Below the pieces are notes generated by a model, which was not told the DNA's origin, made no database searches, and worked only from the letters and a program-made list of their open reading frames with translations. A DNA stretch of 64,000 bases from Haematobia irritans (Eukaryota; Arthropoda; Insecta; Diptera; Muscidae), in contig NC_134399.1 of the NCBI RefSeq assembly GCF_050003625.1, positions 152,886,473 to 152,950,472 on the forward strand. The letters run 5' to 3'. The number at the start of each line of letters is the position of its first letter. Positions within the stretch are counted from its first letter, which is position 1. This document shows positions 49,388 through 61,400 of this stretch, piece after piece. Made by a program: the position numbers and the translations under genes.

Positions 49388-50431
49388 TTAATTCATGACC
49401 ACCCCCAAAAAATCGAAAATTCCATCCAAATCCTGAAAAAATTTAAATTTTTATATGAAAAACTTGTTTTGCTCATATCTCCTAAACTATGCGTCCTAGA
49501 GCGAAAAGGAGGTTAATTCATGACCACCCCAAAAAAATCGAAAATTCCATCCAAATCCTGAAAAAACTGAAGTTTTTATATGAAAAATTTGTTTTGCTCA
49601 TATCTCCTAAACTATGCGTCCTAGAGCGAAAAGGAGCTAAATTCATGACCACCCCCAAAAAGTCGAAAATTCCATCCAAACTGAAAAGATTGAAATTTTT
49701 ATATGAAAAACTTGTTTTGCTCATATCTCCTAAACTATGCGTCCTAGAGCGAAAAGGATAATTCATGACCACCCCCAAAAAATCGAAAATTCCATCCAAA
49801 TCCTGAAAAAATTTAAATTTTTATATGAAAAACTTGTTTTGCTCATATCTCCTAAACTATGCGTCCTAGAGCGAAAAGGAGCTTAATTCATGACCACCCC
49901 CAAAAAATCGAAAATTCCATCCAAATCCTGAAAAAATTTAAATTTTTATATGAAAAACTTGTTTTGCTCATATCTCCTAAACTATGCGTCCTAGAGCGAA
50001 AAGGAGCTTAATTCATGACCACCCCCAAAAAATCGAAAATTCCATCCAAATCCTGAAAAAATTTAAATTTTTATATGAAAAACTTGTTTTGCTCATATCT
50101 CCTAAACTATGCGTCCTAGAGCGAAAAGGAGGTTAATTCATGACCACCCCAAAAAAATCGAAAATTCCATCCAAATCCTGAAAAAACTGAAGTTTTTATA
50201 TGAAAAATTTGTTTTGCTCATATCTCCTAAACTATGCGTCCTAGAGCGAAAAGGAGCTAAATTCATGACCACCCCCAAAAAGTCGAAAATTCCATCCAAA
50301 CTGAAAAGATTGAAATTTTTATATGAAAAACTTGTTTTGCTCATATCTCCTAAACTATGCGTCCTAGAGCGAAAAGGATAATTCATGACCACCCCCAAAA
50401 AATCGAAAATTCCATCCAAATCCTGAAAAAA
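49388..50431 (+). repeat. Direct repeat at 620-bp spacing
   Basis: About 424 bp (49388-49811) recurs at 50008-50431. Both copies share three rare changes: GAAAAAACTGAAG, a shortened ATCCAAACTGAAAAGATTG, and a deletion giving GAAAAGGATAATTC. The shared lesions show copying of a single variant block. Confidence 0.85.
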
Positions 50432-52629
50432 TTGAAATTTTTATATGAAAAACTTGTTTTGCTCATATCTCCTAAACTATGCGTCCTAGAGCGAAAAGGA
50501 GCTTAATTCATGACCACCCCCAAAAAATCGAAAATTCCATCCAAATCCTGAAAAAATTTAAATTTTTATATGAAAAACTTGTTTTGCTCATATCTCCTAA
50601 ACTATGCGTCCTAGAGCGAAAAGGAGCTTAATTCATGACCACCCCCAAAAAATCGAAAATTCCATCCAAATCCTGAAAAAATTTAAATTTTTATATGAAA
50701 AACTTGTTTTGCTCATATCTCCTAAACTATGCGTCCTAGAGCGAAAAGGAGCTTAATTCATGACCACCCCCAAAAAATCGAAAATTCCATCCAAATCCTG
50801 AAAAAATTGAAATTTTTATATGAAAAACTTGTTTTGCTCATATCTCCTAAACTATGCGTCCTAGAGCTTAATTCATGACCACCCCCAAAAAATCGAAAAT
50901 TCCATCCAAATCCTGAAAAAATTGAAATTTTTATATGAAAAACTTGTTTTGCTCATATCTCCTAAACTATGCGTTCTAGAGCGAAAAGGAGCTTAATTCA
51001 TGACCACCCCCAAAAAATCGAAAATTCCATCCAAATCCTGAAAAAATTTAAATTTTTATATGAAAAACTTGTTTTGCTCATATCTCCTAAACTATGCGTC
51101 CTAGAGCGAAAAGGAGCTTAATTCATGACCACCCCCAAAAAATCGAAAATTCCATCCAAATCCTGAAAAAATTTAAATTTTTATATGAAAAACTTGTTTT
51201 GCTCATATCTCCTAAACTATGCGTCCTAGAGCGAAAAGGAGCTTAATTCATGACCACCCCACAAAAATCGAAAATTCCATCCAAATCCTGAAAAAATTGA
51301 AATTTTTATATGAAAAACTTGTTTTGCTCATATCTCCTAAACTATGCGTCCTAGAGCGAAAAGGAGCTTAATTCATGACCACCCCCAAAAAATCGAAAAT
51401 TCCATCCAAATCCTGAAAAAATTGAAATTTTTATATGAAAAACTTGTTTTGCTCATATCTCCTAAACTATGCGTCCTAGAGCGAAAAGGAGCTTAATTCA
51501 TGACCACCCCCAAAAAATCGAAAATTCCTTCCAAATCCTGAAAAAATTGAAATTTTTATATGAAAAACTTGTTTTGCTCATATCTCCTAAACTATGCGTC
51601 CTAGAGCGAAAAGGAGCTTAATTCATGACCACCCCCAAAAAATCGAAAATTCCTTCGAAATCCTGAAAAAATTGAAATGTTTATATGAAAAACTTGTTTT
51701 GCTCATATCTCCTAAACTATGCGTCCTAGAGCGAAAAGGAGCTTAATTCATGACCACCCCCAAAAAATCAAAAATTCCATCCAAATCCTGAAAAACTTGA
51801 AATTTTTATACGAAAAACTTGTTTTGCTCATATCTCCTAAACTATGCGTCCTAGAGCGAAAAGGAGCTTAATTCATGACCACCCCCAAAAAATCGAAAAT
51901 TCCATCCAAATCCTGAAAAAATTGAAATTTTTATATGAAAAACTTGTTTTGCTCATATCTCCTAAACTATGCGTCCTAGAGCGAAAAGGAGCTTAATTCA
52001 TGACCACCCCCAAAAAATCGAAAATTCCTTCGAAATCCTGAAAAAATTGAAATTTTTATATGAAAAACTAGTTTTGCTCATATCTCCTAAACTATGCGTC
52101 CTAGAGCGAAAAGGAGCTTAATTCATGACCACCCCCAAAAAATCGAAAATTCCATCCAAATCCTGAAAAAATTGAAATTTTTATATGAAAAACTTGTTTT
52201 GCTCATATCTCCTAAACTATGCGTCCCAGAGCGAAAAGGAGCTTAATTCATGACCACCCCCAAAAAATCGAAAATTCCATCCAAATCCTGAAAAAATTTA
52301 AATTTTTATATGAAAAACTTGTTTTGCTCATATCTCCTAAACTATGCGTCCTAGAGCGAAAAGGAGCTTAATTCATGACCACCCCCAAAAAATCGAAAAT
52401 TCCATCCAAATCCTGAAAAAATTGAAATTTTTATATGAAAAACTTGTTTTGCTCATATCTCCTAAACTATGCGTCCTAGAGCGAAAAGGAGCTTAATTCA
52501 TGACCACCTCCAAAAAATCGAAAATTCCATCCAAATCCTGAAAAAATTGAAATTTTTATATGAAAAACTTGTTTTGCTCATATCTCCTAAACTATGCGTT
52601 CTAGAGCGAAAAGGAGCTTAATTCATGAC

Positions 52630-52662
52630 CACCCCCATATCTTGCTCATATCTCCTAAACTA
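52630..52662 (+). repeat. Truncated monomer junction
   Basis: ACCACCCCCATATC is joined to TTGCTCATATC, so the A/T-rich half of one monomer is missing (roughly 85 bp lost). No foreign sequence is present at the join. Confidence 0.8.
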
Positions 52663-53599
52663 TGCGTCCTAGAGCGAAAAGGAGGTTAATTCATGACCAC
52701 CCCAAAAAAATCGAAAATTCCATCCAAATCCTAAAAAAATTGAAATTTTTATATGAAAAATTTGTTTTGCTCATATCTCCTAAACTATGCGTCCTAGAGC
52801 GAAAAGGAGCTAAATTCATGACCACCCCCAAAAAATCGAAAATTCCATCCAAATCCTGAAAAAATTGAAATTTTTATATGAAAAACTTGTTTTGCTCATA
52901 TCTCCTAAACTATGCGTCCTAGAGCGAAAAGGAGCTTAATTCATGACCACCCCCAAAAAATCGAAAATTCCTTCCAAATCCTGAAAAAATTGAAATGTTT
53001 ATATGAAAAACTTGTTTTGCTCATATCTCCTAAACTATGCGTCCTAGAGCGAAAAGGAGCTTAATTCATGACCACCCCCAAAAAATCGAAAATTCCATCC
53101 AAATCCTGAAAAACTTGAAATTTTTATACGAAAAACTTGTTTTGCTCATATCTCCTAAACTATGCGTCCTAGAGCGAAAAGGAGCTTAATTCATGACCAC
53201 CCCCAAAAAATCGAAAATTCCATCCATATCCTGAAAAAATTGAAATTTTTGTATGAAAAACTTGTTTTGCTCATATCTCCTAAACTATGCGTCCTAGAGC
53301 GAAAAGGAGCTTAATTCATGACCACCCCCAAAAAATCGAAAATTCCATCCAAATCCTGAAAAAATTGAAATTTTTATATGAAAAACTTGTTTTGCTCATA
53401 TCTCCTAAACTATGCGTCCTAGAGCTTAATTCATGACCACCCCCAAAAAATCGAAAATTCCATCCAAATCCTGAAAAAATTGAAATTTTTATATGAAAAA
53501 CTTGTTTTGCTCATATCTCCTAAACTATGCGTTCTAGAGCGAAAAGGAACTTAATTCATGACCACCCCCAAAAAATCGAAAATTCCATCCAAATCCTGA

Positions 53600-55340
53600 A
53601 AAAATTTAAATTTTTATATGAAAAACTTGTTTTGCTCATATCTCCTAAACTATGCGTACTAGAGCGAAAAGGAGGTTAATTCATGACCACCCCAAAAAAA
53701 ATCGAAAATTCCATCCAAATCCTGCAAAAATTGAAATTTTTATATGAAAAATTTGTTTTGCTCATATCTCCTAAACTATGCGTCCTAGAGCGAAAAGGAG
53801 CTAAATTCATGACCACCCCCAAAAAATCGAAAATTCCATCAAAATCCTGAAAAAATTGAAATTTTTATATGAAAAACTTGTTTTGCTCATATCTCCTAAA
53901 CTATGCGTCCTAGAGCGAAAAGGAGCTTAATTCATGACCACCCCCAAAAAATCGAAAATTCCATCCAAATCCTGAAAAAATTTAAATTTTTATATGAAAA
54001 ACTTGTTTTGCTCATATCTCCTAAACTATGCGTCCTAGAGCGAAAAAGAGCTTAATTCATGACCACCCCCAAAAAATCGAAAATTCCATCCAAATCCTGA
54101 AAAAATTGAAATTTTTATATGAAAAACTTGTTTTGCTCATATCTCCTAAACTATGCGTCCTAGAGCGAAAAGGAGCTTAATTCATGACCACCCCCAAAAA
54201 ATCGAAAATTCCATCCAAATCCTGAAAAACTTGAAATTTTTATACGAAAAACTTGTTTTGCTCATATCTCCTAAACTATGCGTCCTAGAGCGAAAAGGAA
54301 CTTAATTCATGACCATCGAAATCGAAAATTCCATCCAAATCCAAAAAAAATTTAAATTTTTATATGAAAAACTTGTTTTGCTCATATCTCCTAAACTATG
54401 CGTCCTAGAGCGAAAAAGAGCTTAATTCATGACCACCCCCAAAAAATCGAAAATTCCATCAAAATCCTGAAAAAATTGAAATTTTTATATGAAAAACTTG
54501 TTTTGCTCATATCTCCTAAACTATGCGTCCTAGAGCGAAAAGGAGCTTAATTCATGACCACCCCCAAAAAATCGAAAATTCCATCCAAATCCTGAAAAAA
54601 TTTAAATTTTTATATGAAAAACTTGTTTTGCTCATATCTCCTAAACTATGCGTACTAGAGCGAAAAGGAGGTTAATTCATGACCACCCCAAAAAAAATCG
54701 AAAATTCCATCCAAATCCTGCAAAAATTGAAATTTTTATATGAAAAATTTGTTTTGCTCATATCTCCTAAACTATGCGTCCTAGAGCGAAAAGGAGCTAA
54801 ATTCATGACCACCCCCAAAAAATCGAAAATTCCATCAAAATCCTGAAAAAATTGAAATTTTTATATGAAAAACTTGTTTTGCTCATATCTCCTAAACTAT
54901 GCGTCCTAGAGCGAAAAGGAGCTTAATTCATGACCACCCCCGAAAAATCGAAAATTCCTTCCAAATCCTGAAAAAATTGAAATTTTTATATGAAAAACTT
55001 GTTTTGCTCATATCTCCTAAACTATGCGTCCTAGAGCGAAAAGGAGCTTAATTCATGACCACCCCCAAAAAATCGAACATTCCTTCGAAATCCTGAAAAA
55101 ATTGAAATGTTTATATGAAAAACTTGTTTTGCTCATATCTCCTAAACTATGCGTCCTAGAGCGAAAAGGAGCTTAATTCATGACCACCCCCAAAAAATCG
55201 AAAATTCCATCCAAATCCTGAAAAACTTGAAATTTTTATACGAAAAACTTGTTTTGCTCATATCTCCTAAACTATGCGTCCTAGAGCGAAAAGGAACTTA
55301 ATTCATGACCATCGAAATCGAAAATTCCATCCAAATCCAA
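53600..55340 (+). repeat. ~996-bp tandem duplication
   Basis: The rare variants GCGTACTAGAGCG (53658 and 54654), a four-C block followed by A8, CCATCAAAATCC, and the damaged GACCATCGAAATCG junction (54311 and 55307) recur at 996 bp. The intervening monomers differ more than in the other duplications, so the copies have been patched or are older. Confidence 0.65.
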
Positions 55341-58300
55341 AAAAAATTGAAATTTTTATATGAAAAACTTGTTTTGCTCATATCTCCTAAACTATGCGTC
55401 CTAGAGCGAAAAGGAGCTTAATTCATGACCACCCCCAAAAAATCGAAAATTCCATCCAAATCCTGAAAAAATTGAAATTTTTATATGAAAAACTTGTTTT
55501 GCTCATATCTCCTAAACTATGCGTCCTAGAGCTTAATTCATGACCACCCCCAAAAAATCGAAAATTCCATCCAAATCCTGAAAAAATTGAAATTTTTATA
55601 TGAAAAACTTGTTTTGCTCATATCTCCTAAACTATGCGTTCTAGAGCGAAAAGGAGCTTAATTCATGACCACCCCCAAAAAATCGAAAATTCCATCCAAA
55701 TCCTGAAAAAATTGAAATTTTTATATGAAAAACTTGTTTTGCTCATATCTCCTAAACTATGCGTCCTAGAGCGAAAAGGAGCTTAATTCATGACCACCCC
55801 CAAAAAATCGAAAATTCCATCCAAATCCTGAAAAAATTTAAATTTTTATATGAAAAACTTGTTTTGCTCATATCTCCTAAACTATGCGTCCTAGAGCGAA
55901 AAGGAGCTTAATTCATGACCACCCCCAAAAAATCGAAAATTCCATCCAAATCCTGAAAAAATTGAAATTTTTATATAAAAAACTTGTTTTGCTCATATCT
56001 CCTAAACTATGCGTCCTAGAGCGAAAAGGAGCTTAATTCATGACCACCTCCAAAAAATCGAAAATTCCTTCGAAATCCTGAAAAAATTGAAATTTTTATA
56101 TGAAAAACTTGTTTTGCTCATATCTCCTAAACTATGCATCCTAGAGCGCAAAGGAGCTTAATTCATGACCACCCCCAAAAAATCGAAAATTCCCCAAATT
56201 CTGAAAAAATTGAAATTTTTATACGAAAAACTTGTTTTGCTCATATCTCCTAAACTATGCGTCCTAGAGCGAAAAGCAGCTTAATTCATGACCACCCCCA
56301 AAAAATCGAAAATTCCATCCAAATCCTGAAAAAAGTTAAATTTTTATATGAAAAATTTGTTTTGCTCATATCTCCTAAACTATGCGTCCTAGAGCGAAAA
56401 GGAGCTTAATTCATGACCACCCCCAAAAAATCGAAAATTCCTTCGAAATCCTGAAAAAATTGAAATTTTTATATGAAAAACTTGTTTTGCTCATATCTCC
56501 TAAACTATGCGTTCTAGAGCTTAATTCATGACCACCCCCAAAAAATCGAAAATTCCATCCAAATCCTGAAAAAATTGAAATTTTTATATGAAAAACTTGT
56601 TTTGCTCATATCTCCTAAACTATGCGTCCTAGAGCGAAAAGGAGGTTAATTCATGACCACATCAAAAAAATCGAAAATTCCATCCAAATCCTGAAAAAAT
56701 TGAAATTTTTATATGAAAAATTTGTTTTGCTCATATCTCCTAAACTATGCGTCCTAGAGCGAAAAGGAGCTAAATTCATGACCACCCCCAAAAAATCGAA
56801 AATTCCATCCAAATCCTGAAAAAATTGAAATTTTTATATGAAAAACTTGTTTTGCTCATATCTCCTAAACTATGCGTCCTAGAGCGAAAAGGAGCTTAAT
56901 TCATGACCACCCCCAAAAAATCGAAAATTCCTTCCAAATCCTGAAAAAATTGAAATGTTTATATGAAAAACTTGTTTTGCTCATATCTCCTAAACTATGC
57001 GTCCTAGAGCGAAAAGGAGCTTAATTCATGACCACCCCCAAAAAATCGAAAATTCCATCCAAATCCTGAAAAACTTGAAATTTTTATACGAAAAACTTGT
57101 TTTGCTCATATCTCCTAAACTATGCGTCCTAGAGCGAAAAGGAGCTTAATTCATGACCACCCCCAAAAAATCGAAAATTCCATCCAAATCCTGAATTGAA
57201 ATTTTTATATGAAAAACTTGTTTTGCTCATATCTCCTAAACTATGCGTCCTAGAGCGAAAAGGAGCTTAATTCATGACCACCCCCAAAAAATCGAAAATT
57301 CCTTCCAAATCCTGAAAAAATTGAAATTTTTATATGAAAAACTTGTTTTGCTCATATCTCCTAAACTATGCGTCCTAGAGCGAAAAGGAGTTTAATTCAT
57401 GACCACCCCCAAAAAATCGAAAATTCCTTCGAAATCTAAACTATGCGTCCTAGAGCGAAAAGGAGCTAAATTCATGACCACCCCCAAAAAATCGAAAATT
57501 CCATCCAAATCCTGAAAAAATTGAAATTTTTATATGAAAAACTTGTTTTGCTCATATCTCCTAAACTATGCGTCCTAGAGCGAAAAGGAGCTTAATTCAT
57601 GACCACCCCCAAAAAATCGAAAATTCCTTCCAAATCCTGAAAAAATTGAAATGTTTATATGAAAAACTTGTTTTGCTCATATCTCCTAAACTATGCGTCC
57701 TAGAGCGAAAAGGAGCTTAATTCATGACCACCCCCAAAAAATCGAAAATTCCATCCAAATCCTGAAAAACTTGAAATTTTTATACGAAAAACTTGTTTTG
57801 CTCATATCTCCTAAACTATGCGTCCTAGAGCGAAAAGGAGCTTAATTCATGACCACCCCCAAAAAATCGAAAATTCCATCCAAATCCTGAAAAAATTGAA
57901 ATTTTTATATGAAAAACTTGTTTTGCTCATATCTCCTAAACTATGCGTCCTAGAGCGAAAAGGAGCTTAATTCATGACCACCCCCAAAAAATCGAAAATT
58001 CCTTCCAAATCCTGAAAAAATTGAAATTTTTATATGAAAAAATTGTTTTGCTCATATCTCCTAAACTATGCGTCCTAGAGCGAAAAGGAGCTTAATTCAT
58101 GACCACCCCCAAAAAATCGAAAATTCCTTCGAAATCCTGAAAAAATTGAAATTTTTATATGAAAAACTTGTTTTGCTCATATCTCCTAAACTATGCGTCC
58201 TAGAGCGAAAAGGAGCTTAATTCATGACCACCCCCAAAAAATCGAAAATTCCTTCCAAATCCTGAAAAAATTGAAATTTTTATATGAAAAACTTGTTTTG

Positions 58301-58429
58301 CTCATATCTCCTAAACTATGCGTCCTAGAGCTTAATTCATGACCACCCCCAAAAAATCGAAAATTCCATCCAAATCCTGAAAAAATTGAAATTTTTATAT
58401 GAAAAACTTGTTTTGCTCATATCTCCTAA

Positions 58430-61400
58430 ACTATGCGTTCTAGAGCGAAAAGGAGCTTAATTCATGACCACCCCCAAAAAATCGAAAATTCCATCCAAAT
58501 CCTGAAAAAATTTAAATTTTTATATGAAAAACTTGATTTGCTCATATCTCCTAAACTATGCGTCCTAGAGCGAAAAGGAGGTTAATTCATGACCACCCCA
58601 AAAAAATCGAAAATTCCATCCAAATCCTGAAAAAATTGAAATTTTTATATGAAAAATTTGTTTTGCTCATATCTCCTAAACTATGCGTCCCAGAGCGAAA
58701 AGGAGCTAAATTCATGACCACCCCCAAAATATCGAAAATTCCATCCAAATCCTGAAAAAATTTAAATTTTTATATGAAAAACTTGTTTTGCTCATATCTC
58801 CTAAACTATGCGTCCTAGAGCGAAAAGGAGCTTAATTCATGACCACCCCCAAAAAATCGAAAATTCCATCCAAATCCTGAAAAAATTGAAATTTTTATAT
58901 GAAAAACTTGTTTTGCTCATATCTCCTAAACTATGCGTCCTAGAGCGAAAAGGAGCTTAATTCATGACCACCCCCAAAAAATCGAAAATTCCTTCCAAAT
59001 CCTGAAAAAATTGAAATTTTTATATGAAAAACTTGTTTTGCTCATATCTCCTAAACTATGCGTCCTAGAGCTTAATTCATGACCACCCCCAAAAAATCGA
59101 AAATTCCATCCAAATCCTGAAAAAATTTAAATTTTTATATGAAAAACTTGTTTTGCTCATATCTCCTAAACTATGCGTCCTAGAGCGAAAAGGAGCTTAA
59201 TTCATGACCACCCCCAAAAAATCGAAAATTCCATCCAAATCCTGAAAAAATTTAAATTTTTATATGAAAAACTTGTTTTGCTCATATCTCCTAAACTATG
59301 CGTCCTAGAGCGAAAAGGAGGTTAATTCATGACCACCCCAAAAAAATCGAAAATTCCATCCAAATCCTGAAAAAATTGAAATTTTTATATGAAAAATTTG
59401 TTTTGCTCATATCTCCTAAACTATGCGTCCCAGAGCGAAAAGGAGCTAAATTCATGACCACCCCCAAAAAATCGAAAATTCCATCCAAATCCTGAAAAAT
59501 TTTAAATTTTTATATGAAAAACTTGTTTTGCTCATATCTCCTAAACTATGCGTCCTAGAGCGAAAAGGAGCTTAATTCATGACCACCCCCAAAAAATCGA
59601 AAATTCCATCCAAATCCTGAAAAAATTGAAATTTTTATATGAAAAACTTGTTTTGCTCATATCTCCTAAACTATGCGTCCTAGAGTGAAAAGGAGCTTAA
59701 TTCATGACCACCCCCAAAAAATCGAAAATTCCATCCAAATCCTGAAAAAATTGAAATTTTTATATGAAAAACTTGTTTTGCTCATATCTCCTAAACTATG
59801 CGTCCTAGAGCTTAATTCATGACCACCCCCAAAAAATCGAAAATTCCATCCAAATCATGAAAAAATTGAAATTTTTATATGAAAAACTTGTTTTGCTCAT
59901 ATCTCCTAAACTATGCGTCCTAGAGCGAAAAGGAGCTTAATTCATGACCACCCCCAAAAAATCGAAAATTCCTTCCAAATCCTGAAAAAATTGAAATGTT
60001 TATATGAAAAACTTGTTTTGCTCATATCTCCTAAACTATGCGTCCTAGAGCGAAAAGGAGCTTAATTCATGACCACAACAAAAAAATCGAAAATTCCATC
60101 CAAATCCTGAAAAAATTGAAATTTTTATATGAAAAATTTGTTTTGCTCATATCTCCTAAACTATGCGTCCTAGAGCGAAAAGGAGCTTAATTCATGACCA
60201 CCACAAAAAAATCGAAAATTCCATCCAAATCCTGAAAAAATTGAAATTTTTATATGAAAAACTTGTTTTGCTCATATCTCCTAAACTATGCGTCCTAGAG
60301 CGAAAAGGAGGTTAATTCATGACCACCCCAAAAAAATCGAAAATTCCATCCAAATCCTGCAAAAATTGAAATTTTTATATGAAAAATTTGTTTTGCTCAT
60401 ATCTCCTAAACTATGCGTCCTAGAGCGAAAAGGAGCTAAATTCATGACCACCCCCAAAAAATCGAAAATTCCATCCAAATCCTGCAAAAATTGAAATTTT
60501 TATATGAAAAACTTGTTTTGCTCATATCTCCTAAACTATGCGTCCTAGAGCGAAAAGGAGCTAAATTCATGACCACCCCCAAAAAATCGAAAATTCCATC
60601 CAAATCCTGAAAAAATTTAAATTTTTATATGAAAAACTTGTTTTGCTCATATCTCCTAAACTATGCGTCCTAGAGCGAAAAGGAGCTTAATTCATGACCA
60701 CCCCCAAAAAATCGAAAATTCCATCCAAATCCTGAAAAAATTTAAATTTTTATATGAAAAACTTGTTTTGCTCATATCTCCTAAACTATGCGTCCTAGAG
60801 CTTAATTCATGACCACCCCCAAAAAATCGAAAATTCCATCCAAATCCTGAAAAAATTGAAATTTTTATATGAAAAACTTGTTTTGCTCATATCTCCTAAA
60901 CTATGCGTTCTAGAGCGAAAAGGAGCTTAATTCATGACCACCCCCAAAAAATCGAAAATTCCATCCAAATCCTGAAAAAATTTAAATTTTTATATGAAAA
61001 ACTTGTTTTGCTCATATCTCCTAAACTATGCGTCTTAGAGCGAAAAGGAGCTTAATTCATGACCACCCCAAAAAAATCGAAAATTCCTTCCAAATCCTGA
61101 AAAAATTGAAATTTTTATATGAAAAATTTGTTTTGCTCATACCTCCTAAACTATGCGTCCTAGAGCGAAAAGGAGCTAAATTCATGACCACCCCCAAAAA
61201 ATCGAAAATTCCATCCAAATCCTGAAAAAATTGAAATTTTTATATGAAAAACTTGTTTTGCTCATATCTCCTAAACTATGCGTCCTAGAGCGAAAAGGAG
61301 CTTAATTCATGACCACCCCCAAAAAATCGAAAATTCCTTCCAAATCCTGAAAAAATTGAAATTTTTATATGAAAAACTTGTTTTGCTCATATCTCCTAAA

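Noticed and set aside
49518..49799. Minus-strand ORFs in the satellite (also 33392, 40615 and 50138)
   Set aside because: They are the antisense of the same monomer with short indels; there is no codon bias or recognisable protein.
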